A DNA stretch of 19,377 nt from the NCBI GenBank assembly GCA_017654735.1, contig JADPYG010000009.1, positions 1-19,377 on the forward strand, in the 5' to 3' direction. Source of the DNA: Vishniacozyma victoriae (Eukaryota; Basidiomycota; Tremellomycetes; Tremellales; Bulleribasidiaceae). The position numbers were made by a program, and so were the translations under genes. Shown here piece after piece: positions 9,531-19,377 of the stretch (position 1 is the stretch's first letter; each line of letters opens with the position of its first letter). The notes beneath the pieces are model-generated. The model ran no database searches and was not told where the DNA came from. It worked only from the letters and a program-made list of their open reading frames with translations.

Positions 9531-12500
9531 ATGCAACCCCTCTCAGGTACATCTACAATCACTCTACTTGTCCCCAACTTGCACTGCCCGTCGTGCGTCG
9601 AAACCATTACACAGCTATTGGCCCCCATCAAGTCAATTTCAAGCCTCAGGGTGTCGATTTTGCACCACACGATCACCTTTACCGATTCCAGCGCGTCGAA
9701 CGGCAAAAACGGTAAAACGGGATATTGCGAGGTCGCAGAAGTACTACAGCGTGAGGGAGGTTTTCTCGTCGAGACCACCGACGGAGAATCGGTACAGCTA
9801 TCGGTGCAATCATATTCGACACCTGAATTACCCTGGACCAAATGGCTGCGGCGCAAGCTGACTCGAGAAGTCGCTCGGAACGAAACGAACGAATATCAAA
9901 GGCAAAAGATTCACCTGGCCCGTTGCAATGCCTGTCGGAACGGCCCATCAGACACTGATTCAACGACCGAAGCGAAGACCGAGGATGTGGCGATCATCAA
10001 AACGACGCTGTCGATTTCTGGCATGACTTGCGCCTCCTGTACACTGTCCATCCGCACGGCTCTCTTGTCTCAGGACGATGTAGTGAATGTCGACATCAAT
10101 CTATTGGCATCATCGGCGGTGGTGCGGCATCGCTCGACCATCTCTCCCGAGCGGGTAAAAGAGATTATTGAAGATGCGGGGTTCGAAGCCGAAGTCACTG
10201 CTTCGGCGCAACACGGGAAGAAGATGCGGACTACAATCTCTATCGAGGGGATGACCTGTGCTTCCTGTTCATCTGCCATCGATAAGGCTATCCGAGGGAT
10301 TCCTGGGGTCGATCGAGTTGACATAGACGTCATCGGGAACAAAGGTATCATCGTTCACTCTGGCAGAGTCAATACTCAAGAATTCTGCGCAACCATCACG
10401 GAGTTAGGCTACGGTGTGACGATTGTTTCCTCGGAATCACTTGCTTCTAGCGGAGCATCAAGGGAGAGGACTGTCAAGATTGCGGTTAAGGGGGTATACT
10501 GTAAAGACTGCATTACCAAGCTCAACGCCCGTCTCGCTACTCTTCCCGTCAAGTCCACACCTTTTACGATGCAGGACCGAACGTCAAAAATAACTTACAC
10601 GCCCCGTGAGCCGCTCACCATTCGGGACCTGCTACAACAGTTAGCGGGTGTTAGCCCAGAATTCGAAGCCGGAGTGTTGAAAGCAACCTCGTTGAACGAC
10701 CGAAGCAAGGATATTCAGAAGCGAGAAGTTCGCATTCTTTCTCTTAACTGGATTGTTGCGTTAATTTTTGCTGTCCCAACTTTCATCATGTGAGTGGCTC
10801 CCCTTAATCGAGCTAATGCCAAGTGGCATCGTTGGCATGGCCTTGCTTTCTTCTGGTAATCAATTTCACGAGTTTACCATGATGCCAACATGGGGGGCAG
10901 CGAAAATGGGTACAATCATTGTCTGGCCTATTGCCACGGTTGTCCAGTTCGGGGTTGGAAGGTAAGTTGGCTTCTAGGTGGTGCTTATGACCAGGCTATT
11001 CTATGAACGAGCCCTTGCACCGATGAAACCCTATGGACGTCGATTATGGGCGACTTTGTTCCCAAAGACCAGGAGTTCGAACAGCTTGGCTCATCGCTGG
11101 ACATGGCGGATCTTATTCAGTTTTGGAAGCATGGGTGAGCGCAGATATTTTGACGACCACTTATTGGCGCAGATCTTCTGGTCGTCCTGTCTACCACTAC
11201 AGCCTATTTCGCCTCTTTGGCTATGTTGATCATCGACGTCACGTCGCCTTCTTCCGCTGAAAGCGTTGGATCTTACTTCGACAGTAGCGTCTTCTTGATA
11301 ATGTTCATCCTTCTTGGGCGCGCACTTGAGGCTTATGCGAAATCTCGAACGACCGATGCCGTATCTTTACTCGGTCAATTGCGTGTCGATAATGCGATAC
11401 TCGTGGAAGATAACAGTCTCTCCCCGGATGGACGTGGCGCGGACACTCCCCTCACGGCACTTGTACCTGTTCAGCATCTCGAAAAAGGTGATTTGATACT
11501 CGTCCCCCCGGGGTCACTACCTGCCACGGATGGAATTGTCGTATCCGGTCAAACCACCTTCGACGAGAGTTCCGTGACTGGTGAATCCCGTCCGGTACAG
11601 AAAGGTCCTGGTGACGAGGTTTTCACCGGAACGACTAACCTTTCCGGAGCGGTCACCATTCGCATCACCACTACGGCCGGGGAAACATTGTTGGAGAAGA
11701 TTATGTACGCCGTCTCGGAGGCCAACGGACGCAAAGCACCCGTCGAGAGACTGGCAGAAACGCTGACTGGGGTGTTTGTACCTGTCATCGTCTATCTTGC
11801 CATCATCGTTCTGGCGGTATGGCTGGTGCTTGCAGGGAAGGGTCTGCTTTCAACCCTCCGGGGCACAAGTGGAGGTGAATACTTCTTCGCGATCGAATTT
11901 GCTATAGCGACTCTAGTTGTGGCTTGTCCGTGCGGAATCGGGCTGGCCGTGCCTTGCGCCAACGCTGTCGGTATCGGCCTGGTTGCTAAAGAGGGAATAC
12001 TCGCTACGACAGGTGGCGAAGCTTTTCTTGGTGCGACGAGAATTGGCGTCATTGTTCTGGACAAGACAGGAACGATGACTGTTGGTAAATCAACCGTTAC
12101 AGATACTAAACACTGGCCGGATGTCGAGATCGGGGAAGAAATCGTAGACAGGTTAGTTCTGGAGATCGAGCGGGGCTCAACGCATCCACTCGCTCAGGGC
12201 ATCTCGAGCCATTTAGGTGACTCGAAAGGTCCGTCCTCGCAAGTAGAAATCTTGTCGACGAAAGAGGTCGCTGGTCGAGGAGTCATTGCGACAGCCGGTC
12301 TGGGCGAAGAGCAGTTTGATGTTTTGATCGGCAATGTTGCGCTTCTTTCCGAATATGAAGTCCACCTTACTCCAGATCAGGACCAGCTTGTTCGACTCTG
12401 GTCTGAAGAAGCCAAATCAGTCATATTGGTCGCTCTACGCAGAGGATCATCTCCGTACGCATTGCTTGCGGCTTACGCCCTCTCCGATCCTCCAAGAGAA

Positions 12501-13130
12501 ACCACTGCATCTGCATTGATGACTTTGCGAGAACTAGGCATTGTAATCAAGATGCTTTCAGGTGACAACGCTTTGACCGCTGCGGCTATCGGTAAGATGG
12601 TTGGCATTCCCGTAGACGACGTCTTCGCTGGGGTCGATCCTGAGGGAAAAGCCGGCGTTATCCGTCAGCTCCAAGAGTCCTTGCCTAGTCCTCGACCCTC
12701 CAGATTTCGCCAAAGCATTTCGGACCTGCCCATTATTCGTCGACTCGACTTTCTCCAGCCACAACGCCGTCTTGGAGTAATGTTCGTCGGCGATGGGCTC
12801 AACGATTCAGTCGCACTCGCAGCGGCTGACGTCTCGGTGGCGATGGGACATGGATCACAAGCTGTACTTGCCGGGGCCGACTTCGTCTTGCTGTCGTCCA
12901 CGCTGTCATCTCTCCCGGCTCTGCTCAAGATTTCCAGGCGAGTTACACGTCGGCAAAAGCTCAACCTCACATGGGCTTGCATTTTCAATGTTGTTTGTCT
13001 GCCTTTTGCCGCGGGAGTCTTTTACCCAGCCGCAGGGATACGTTTGACCCCAGTGTGGAGCGCTGTAGTCATGGCTTGTAGTTCTCTTAGCGTAGTGTGT
13101 AGTAGCTTGGCACTTCGTTGGGGAATTTGA
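9531..13130 (+). CDS. crpA: CrpA/Crp1-type Cu(I)-exporting P1B-ATPase
   Basis: Exons 9531-10789, 10824-10961, 10995-11134, 11173-13130; 1164 aa. The N-terminus has four heavy-metal-associated CxxC sites: LHCPSC (18-22), GMTCASC twice (C167/C170, C243/C246) and VYCKDC (C324/C327), plus the H-x3-C-x2-C motif (128-135) that I associate with fungal plasma-membrane exporters of the CrpA/Crp1 group rather than Golgi Ccc2. The ATPase core is intact: actuator TGES (648-651), TM6 CPC (764-766), phosphorylation DKTGT (809-813), HP (850-851), SGDN (975-978) and GDGLND (1052-1057). The last TM has MACSS, fitting the MxxSS copper signature; the usual YN partner reads FN. CPC is followed by VPCANAVG, where APTA is usual. 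Introns are very short (33-38 nt) but restore frame and family sequence at each junction (GIVGM, VGRLFYERA, FGSMDLLVVLS). Role: ATP-driven Cu(I) efflux and copper tolerance. Divergent from the oxidase, convergent with CUF1. Confidence 0.92.
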
Positions 13131-13819
13131 GACATCTGTCTGCGACAAAACGTGGATCATTCTACGCGTTTTATAGTGTTCACGAAATGAATTGTGATCA
13201 TGGCATTGAATTTCTGACTTACGTTATGCTGACCCCCAAACCCGGAAGTGTTTTGCCAAGGCTGTGACACAACCGCCTTGACCTTATACAGCAAGTGATC
13301 TACATTCAGCTCACAATCAAGCAAGGAATGCTATCCATTGTGTAATTGCGGCCCGTTGAAGTTTATGATAGCAGTCGGCAAAAGAGCATCCTACTCGGAA
13401 CGGTGCTGTAAAGGAGGAGATCGGGTCAGAACGACCAACATCGGGATTCGGCTTAAACGGGGAGTCTGTCATTCCTCTCCAACTCCACCATCATGTGTGG
13501 AAGCTGATCTAAACATGGTCTCCGGCTCCGTATATCACTCAGAGCCAAGAAGTATCTTCCAACATGCGAGAAAGGCCTTGTTGGAGGGCCAAAGGCATTC
13601 GGAATACCTGGCAACTGGATTTTGTTCCGAGGCCCGGGAGTCAGTCTCCGGCGACTTGACCCTTACCACATGGTACTGCCAATCCAAGATTCGTGTTTTC
13701 ATACATACATCTACAGATTATTCACAGTGTACTTGACTTAGCCGATCTCACACCGCTCTTCCCACTGTCGACCTCCGGAGGTGCGACCGACGCTCGCATA
13801 TCATATCAGCTGCCCAGTT
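13131..13819. other. Convergent intergenic region between Cu-ATPase and CUF1
   Basis: It contains the 3' UTRs and terminators of two genes that end towards each other. An open frame at 13338-13736 has nine Cys and starts MCNCG only if a TTG is read as start; it has no ATG at the front, no metallothionein-like CxC array and no family match. I see no supported gene. Confidence 0.5.
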
Positions 13820-16591
13820 TCACGATTGGTCCCTCGTCACTGCCTGGTCTCCTTCTGCCTCCCATACTCTGTCCGTCCCCCTAAATTTGATGCTCTCCGT
13901 TGAACTGACACAATCCTGGCTGTAAGTTGGTACCTCGCACTTTCGCTGTTGCGATTTTGACGCAAGGACATCATTTGGATCTAAGACACCATTTGGGTCT
14001 ATGAATCCATTCATTTGGCGCAAGTCAAACCCGGCGTGCTGCCCAATCGAATCGGATGCAGGGGAAGAAGGGAAAAGCATGTATTCGTTGAATATATCGT
14101 CCTGCTGCTGCATCTGGCTGTCTCGCGGCCCTTTTGAAGGACCTGCCGCTTTGGCCATATGCGGTGGGAAAGGGCGAGAATGAAGATGAGGCATCTGTAA
14201 AGATGAATGCGGTTGAAAGTGATCCGTGCTCTGTGTGAAATGTATTTGCTGATTGGCAGTGTCTTGCTGCTGCAGCAAGCGGAGGATCTTTTCGATTTCA
14301 ATAGCGTCGAGCGGTTTGGACAAATCGATCACGTTTGGGTTCGGGGTGGGCACGTTGTTGCCCAGAGGTGGCGTACTTTGCTGCTGCTGGAATTCACCAC
14401 GACCGGACTGCGAAGCAACTTGCGCGAAGTCACGAAGCGTTTCCTCCTTCGGCCTGGCCTGCTGCTGCAGTTGTTGAGTGTGAGGCAGCCCCGAGACACT
14501 CTGTGGGGAGTTCCACGCCGGGTCCTGTGATTGCGTCTGCTGCAGCGTCTGTTGATACGCACTGTTGAGAGCCCCACCGCTCATTTGACTGAGCTTGGAG
14601 GAGAAATCCCCTATCGGTTTCATCCCGTTCATCCTAGCATGCAGCCCTATGCCCGTGCTCGGATCCTGCGTCCCGGTCCCTCCCAGCGAAGGCTGGACTT
14701 GCCGCTGCAACGGAGTGACTTGGTCGGCAGAGTCGGAATTGCAGCTCGTAGGTAATGATGATACTTCGAGATTTCGCGCGGACGAGCAGGTGAGCTGGTT
14801 GATGTATGCCAAAAAGTCACAACCGTCGGAAACAAATGCACCGTCATCGTTGACGGCATCGAAGTCAAACTGTGGCGGCTGACGCCTATCGTCGGCTAGA
14901 GCTGATTGAGTGGGGATCGAAGTAGACGTGGGTGCCTGAATTTCGACGGGCGAGTGACTGAGACGTGCGGAGTGTCCATATAAGATCACGAAGCGGGGTT
15001 CGGACTGTGAAGGCTGTGAAGGCTGCGAATACTGTGGAGACGAATGAATATGTTTGGCTCGCCGGCCAGAGTCCGAAGACATGCGTGATGTAGACGCCGA
15101 GTCTGCCTGAGGCGGCAATATGTGACCAGACAAGGTGCTAGAATCGGCTTCTGACATGAGATACCAATAAGACGAATGGTCGAGCTGAGTGCTGGGAGCT
15201 AATGCGTTGCTGGATGCTTTGCCGGCCGGTGACATTGGCGACAGGATAGGGGTGGTCATGTAAAGTGGCTGGGCAGGAAAAACTGTGGCGACCGCCGATG
15301 ACGACGGGTGCTCCACTGACGCGTTGCCTGACGATATCGCGAGGTGTTGAAGAGAGTCAGATGTCGAGTTGCAGCCCGATTCACAGCTGGCGTGATCGTG
15401 TACTTGATCCCCTCCGACTGCACTCCCGTGAATCAAGCATCCGGGGCACCCACAATCGGATCCACATGTGCACGCTCCAAAGACAACGTCGTCAGATCTG
15501 AAAAACGTGGCCGAATCACCGGTATCGATCTTCATTGCTTCAATCTTGGAACCTCCTTTCGCGGCTTCAGTGTCAAATATTGATATCTCTGGTAGGCTAA
15601 ATGTCGCTCGAGAGATGTCGGAACCGATGGCTTCACCTTGATGAGGTGGGCCGGGCAGCGAGATTACATCGGACAACGCGCGCAAGGGAGATGACTGGCG
15701 AGCTAATGAAGTTGAGGCAATTGTGACTGGTGGTCTGGGATTGTGACGCGGGATCGGATATGGCGAGTACACTCTTGGTTGAGCATTGCGATGCGCATGC
15801 GAGTTGATCGAGATTTTGGGACGCTGTAAAGGTGTTATCGAACCCAGGGAAGACGAGCCGGAAGCCTCGACGTTGCTCACATGCTCAAACACCTCGGCGA
15901 GCTGGTTGGTAATCATTATGGGCAAGCGGCCGGAATCCAAAAATGTCAGGGTGCCGACTGAGCGCTTCGATCTCCACTCTCTCTTAGGTTGGCAACATAT
16001 ACAGATCCCGGTGGTTTGGCAAAGACAAGGATTGAGTAGGTGTTCTACCGATCAGTCATTCTTTACCCAGTTTACGCGACTCACCATTCCGTTCAACTGG
16101 CTGAGACGCTTCTACTCCGGACGAGTTTACCCGAGCCTTTTCATGAACATCCTCCAAGCCATCGAGGAGATTGGCTTCGCTTCTTGAGCGGCCGTGGCAA
16201 TCGGTCCTGCCATCACTGTTGGATGAGAGAGAAAGATGTGGAAGGGACTGATTGGACGAGTATTGGCCAGACTGCGATGAGGAAGCTTGGACTTTCGAAG
16301 AAGCCGGCATGATGACACTCGGGGTCTGGGATCCACCGCAAACACACTGTAGGATCAGCTCAGCTTCTTTGGACGTCACTGTTCGATTTCTTTACCACCG
16401 CGTACCTTGTTGTGAACTGCTCCGGCCAAAGACGATCCTTGCCGGCTCTCCTTGCACCAAGAGCATTGCGTTGATGGTCTCCCCTTTTTCTTGGCTTCAA
16501 ATAGTGGCCGATCCTTATGAGTGCAGCCAGATACTCTATGTCCTCTGGTACATGCCGCACAAGCGAAATGCTTCTCGTTGATCAGTACCAT
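13820..16591 (-). CDS. CUF1: Cuf1-type copper-fist transcription factor
   Basis: Exons 16591-16406, 16346-16085, 15957-13820; 861 aa. Residues 1-65 are the copper fist: MVLINEKHFAC...C with zinc ligands C11, C14, C23 and H25, the KKGRP minor-groove motif (35-39), and Cys C43/C46 plus HNKCVC (60-65), whose CVC is encoded after the first intron. A second Cys cluster, CTCGSDCGCPGCLIH at 312-326, is the Cuf1/Mac1-type copper-sensing module. The rest is Ser/Pro/Gln-rich, with Gln runs in the C-terminal third, as in activation domains. The fist binds Cu(I) and DNA; family members control copper importers, exporters and metallothioneins. ATG at 16591 is fixed because the fist begins at residue 1. 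The 127-nt second intron is the least certain junction, but phase matches. Being next to the exporter and oxidase, it probably regulates them. Confidence 0.92.
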
Positions 16592-17648
16592 CCTATCCGG
16601 GTGATCTTTGACATGCCCCTTGGCGAGCGGGTCCTGGGGAGGGGCGAGGTGTGTCTAGTGACGCGTGTTGTTGTATTGATGAGGCGGCTTCTTGTGCGAA
16701 CACTGGTAGCGGTGTAAGGGGCTTCTCTTTGTGAAGTGCAGTGATGCGAGATGACGCGCAGTGATGCGAGGCGAGGCGCAGTGAAGGCGACAGTGTCGCA
16801 GGCTACTTTGACCGAACGAGGCGTTGTCCGTGCGTGAGTTGATTTTCGGTACCTATTGGGTTCTGCCAGACAAAAATCGTGAACGTACTATTGTGTCCCT
16901 ACGCGTGTCGCCAACAGATCTCTTTCTTCGTTCCAGTACGCTACGTTCTGCTGCTTTGCACACGACAGACACTGTTTGATCGTGATCTCTTGTCGCCCGG
17001 CTATCCGGCTATTCTCGTTCCTTCTTTTGGCAACGGATTCAAATTCGAGTGAGGGTTGGACACTCGAAGTGGCAATGGGGTTTCCCAAGACACCCAAGCT
17101 CGACCCATTGCGAGCTTTCAAAATTGTGAGGGATCTCACTTTCATTCTAGGCAGACCTCATGGTGTGGTCGAAATGCCGTATGAGATGCCTGTCATACTG
17201 CGCAAATCTCGCTCAGGCGGGCTGTACGCCAAGCCACATTTGCCGGACTGTCAACTGCAAAAATCACTCAAGAGAAGCGCAAAAAGCGCTCAATCATAGC
17301 TGAAATTGTGACTCAAGATGAAACGCGAAGGACCCCTTACCATGTTCGACCATTTACACTTCTTGTCAGCCAGAAAAAAGACATGCACAGTCATCGTAAT
17401 CTGCCATCAATTTTGACATCAGGTTGTCTTGTTGTTGAAGATCTGCATTATCTGTCCCTGTAAGGAACGTTGCCCCTTTTGGGACTTCCCTGGGACAAAT
17501 TGAAAATGTCAGCGTCTCGTCAGCTCATTGGACCGTCTCATTAGGCTTTGACACCACAATGACAGGAGCAAATTTTTTTGCCCCAAGCGCACAAGCAACT
17601 TGAACAGGCTGTCTAGGAGCTCATATCTATACTAAGTGACCATTGATT
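16592..17648. other. CUF1 upstream region
   Basis: This holds the CUF1 promoter and 5' UTR. A short tandem repeat lies at 16738-16796 (listed separately). A plus-strand frame at 17075-17299 (74 codons from its ATG, beginning MGFPKTPKLDPLRAFK) is not impossible as a small protein but has no family match, no introns and no supporting context, so it is not called. Confidence 0.45.
16738..16796 (+). repeat. Short tandem repeat GCAGTGATGCGAG upstream of CUF1
   Basis: GCAGTGATGCGAG occurs at 16738-16750 and again at about 16758-16770, followed by a partial third copy GCAGTGAAGGCG at about 16778, with GACGC/GAGGC spacers, giving a unit of about 20 bp. It lies about 150-200 bp upstream of the CUF1 ATG, where promoter elements would be expected. 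A regulatory role is inference. Confidence 0.7.
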
Positions 17649-18096
17649 ATGGATCAGGCTACTGTAAGTCTCGATGTGCATTACGCTGCTGGATTGGCGT
17701 GGCAGCCGGACCGGACAACGCTGAATGGTGAGTTCCTGTATTCAAGCAAGGCACAATAATAACATCAGTTGGTGCTTGACAAGACAGCACCGCTCAAGTG
17801 CATCTTCCCCTCGACCAAATGTTGGACTTTGGGCCAATCTTGAGCCAATACTACTTCCCCGGTTCACGCAGAAAGGTATGAAGAGCTTACAGATGTTTTG
17901 TTAGGGATACCGGCGCTATGCCACCGGGTTATTGTCACCAGACCTCCGAACAAGAATTCGGAGGAACCAAGATGCTTTCAAGGAAATATGCAATCGCTAC
18001 ACAGCACAGCTTTATTTACGATTACCACATAAACACACCTTCTACGGCATTCTCTTCCATTATCAAAATGTCTTAATGGCAGAAACGCTCTTCTGA
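17649..18096 (+). CDS. Possible small spliced gene, family unknown
   Basis: Candidate exons 17649-17663, 17706-17727, 17784-17875, 17905-18096 give about 106 aa starting MDQATPDRTTLND and ending in TLF. Introns 1 and 2 have ideal donors (GTAAGT, GTGAGT) and introns 2 and 3 have CTTGAC/CTTAC-like branch sequences; phases agree at each junction. The product is hydrophilic, contains LDQMLDFGPILSQYYFPGS and a basic stretch RTRIRRNQ, and has no signal peptide or membrane segment. Intron 3 would be only 29 nt, which is suspiciously short. Using the AG at 17941 instead gives a 66-nt intron and a different open tail ending at 18076. I do not recognise the protein. It could be a chance alignment of splice-like signals. 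Confidence 0.33.
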
Positions 18097-19250
18097 TCAA
18101 AAGGACCGACCACGTCCAATACGAAAAGGCCGTAGGCAAAGAAATCGCATCGCCATCACTTTGCTAACAATTCCTCTGCCACTGCAGCTCCGTCGCTCGA
18201 GTATACGTCTTCTCAATGAGGAAAACTGTAGACTCAGCTGGTGGGAAGACATAAGAGTCTAATTCAATATTGGCGAGAACAAATAGGTAAATACCGAGAG
18301 ATCCAGAGGGAATGGCAGGAACTCCGCAAGGCGTAGGGGAGCTTAAAATGGGCGTCTCTGTATTCGTGACCTTCTTGAAGTGGGCACGATGTGAGTACAT
18401 ATGATATGGGTATGAATGAGCGGTAAAGCGAGAAGCCGCCAGCGAGCCAGGTCAGAGTCGAGCAAGGCCTCCGCCGATGCTGTCCCATCTTTGCTTCTTT
18501 AACATTACGCCTCCAGAAACGTCCGATTCACTCTCTTCATCCTAAGTCTCCATCTTCATTTGCATCGCTCGCCACGTTCCATGAAAATCCCCAAGCTGGT
18601 GTTCTTTGTCACTGGACCATAACCATAGGGTGCCTGGGTAGCGTCACTAGCAGTGAGAGCGAACGAGACATCGTAGACCCGACATTTCCACCATCCTGTG
18701 ATATCCCTTGATCGTCTGAAAGCGATCAATGAGTTCCTCTTCTTTTTTCTCCATAGCCTAAAGATCGTTGGGGCTCGCCCGTTCATCATGGATGTCTCGG
18801 CCTGATATAGTGCATTCTGAAGGGAGGATACGGGAGATGTCAGTAGGCCCGCACGGCATCACCGCGATGTTGCTCGCCGAAACTTGGCCAGCTGGATGAT
18901 AGTATCTTCCAACCCCGCAGTTTTGAGATGTCTCTACTAAATCACTGACCTTGAAGTCATGCATATCCAAGTTGAGGACTGCGCGTCCTCTTCGAGAAGA
19001 ATCGAAGGGGAAGGAAGACAGCCTGTCTTTGCGTGCACCTCAATCACAGCTGTTCTTATAGATGCACGCAAAAAGGGTTTGACCCCGCGCCCCCCTCCCA
19101 GTCCCCCCCGGGCCTCCCCTAGATCACTCCCTTGATGTGGGTATTACATCCGTCCCGATGTGTCACCTATTGCTATCTCTTGACAGTCCGGGGCCATTGT
19201 GACTGCAGGCAAAGTGTGGTAACTTATTATCAGACAATTCACAGTATATA
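18097..19250. other. Right flank, coding-like but unresolved
   Basis: On the minus strand, 18970-18164 contains three protein-like stretches in different frames: one with CGPTDISRILPSECTISGRD, then after an in-frame TAG (18758-18760) MEKKEEELIDRFQTIKGYHR, then in another frame WWKCRVYDVSFALTASDA, and near 18340-18170 SPTPCGVPAIPSGSLGIYLF. CTATAAG near 19054 could be a TATA box. No splicing I tried joins them into one frame and no family is recognised. They could be remains of a decayed gene or chance frames. From 19070 to 19130 the sequence is C-rich. Confidence 0.35.
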
Positions 19251-19377
19251 GGGTTACATACCGATTCTGGGATGGGGGGAGGCAAATCAGAAAAATTCAT
19301 GCATGCATTAAAGGTCATAATATGATAGTACAATACTCACTGAACGGCCTGATATCATTCATATAACTCTAGAGTCA
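19251..19377 (-). repeat. Right arm of 127-bp inverted repeat
   Basis: This is the reverse complement partner of 358-484, with the same length and about eight mismatches by eye. It ends AGAGTCA at the last base of the window, so its outer boundary cannot be seen. Between the arms lie about 18.8 kb containing all genes of the window. Confidence 0.93.

Noticed and set aside
9531..13130. Assignment of the ATPase as the Golgi pump Ccc2
   Set aside because: The LHCPSC first site, the H-x3-C-x2-C motif and four CxxC sites fit the CrpA/Crp1 export group better. Without an alignment this remains a judgement, so Ccc2 is not fully excluded.
13338..13736. Cys-containing open frame (starts MCNCG) as a metallothionein
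   Set aside because: It needs a TTG start, its Cys are scattered over 132 codons rather than in CxC arrays, and it lies in a convergent 3' region.
17075..17299. Single-exon 74-codon plus-strand frame
   Set aside because: It has no family, no intron support and lies in the CUF1 upstream region; length is compatible with chance.
358..19377. Interpretation as a Starship-type giant element
   Set aside because: No DUF3435 tyrosine-recombinase gene is visible at either end, and those elements are known mainly from Pezizomycotina; only the inverted repeats and metal cargo are suggestive.

Overview
This is a fungal nuclear region. Its genes are split by many short GT-AG introns (about 30-130 nt), base composition is roughly balanced, and the protein families are typical of fungi. 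Short, dense introns and the style of the copper genes suggest a basidiomycete, perhaps a tremellomycete-like yeast, but lineage is inference only. All exon structures were built by eye from splice sites, frame continuity and family motifs. The core is a compact copper-handling island at about 6.4-16.6 kb. A secreted multicopper oxidase (minus strand, 6455-8927, 671 aa) with an unusual Met-rich insertion and a predicted Met type-1 axial ligand is transcribed divergently from a CrpA/Crp1-type Cu(I)-exporting P1B ATPase (plus, 9531-13130, 1164 aa). Their shared 603-bp promoter holds two tandem, imperfect copies of an element of about 100-120 bp. Facing the ATPase is a Cuf1-type copper-fist transcription factor (minus, 13820-16591, 861 aa). 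Sensor, exporter and oxidase therefore lie side by side, which suggests a self-contained copper-detoxification module: Cuf1 senses Cu, the ATPase pumps Cu(I) out, and the oxidase may convert or scavenge it outside the cell. Left of the island (0.7-5.1 kb) are an intact Tvp38/VTT-domain membrane protein gene (minus, 730-2358, 436 aa) and a clearly broken ZIP-family zinc transporter (minus, about 3705-5115) with an in-frame stop, frameshifts and apparently mutated splice sites. Right of CUF1 (16.6-19.4 kb) there is one possible small spliced gene (17649-18096) and a coding-like but broken stretch (18170-18970), neither assigned to a family. The window is framed by a 127-bp near-perfect inverted repeat (358-484 and 19251-19377). 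A 187-bp direct repeat lies just outside the left arm, and a diverged relative of the left-edge sequence sits at about 6030-6240. No transposase, reverse transcriptase or tyrosine recombinase gene was seen, so whether the repeats bound a mobile unit or are dispersed repeats is open. No rRNA, tRNA or CRISPR was seen.
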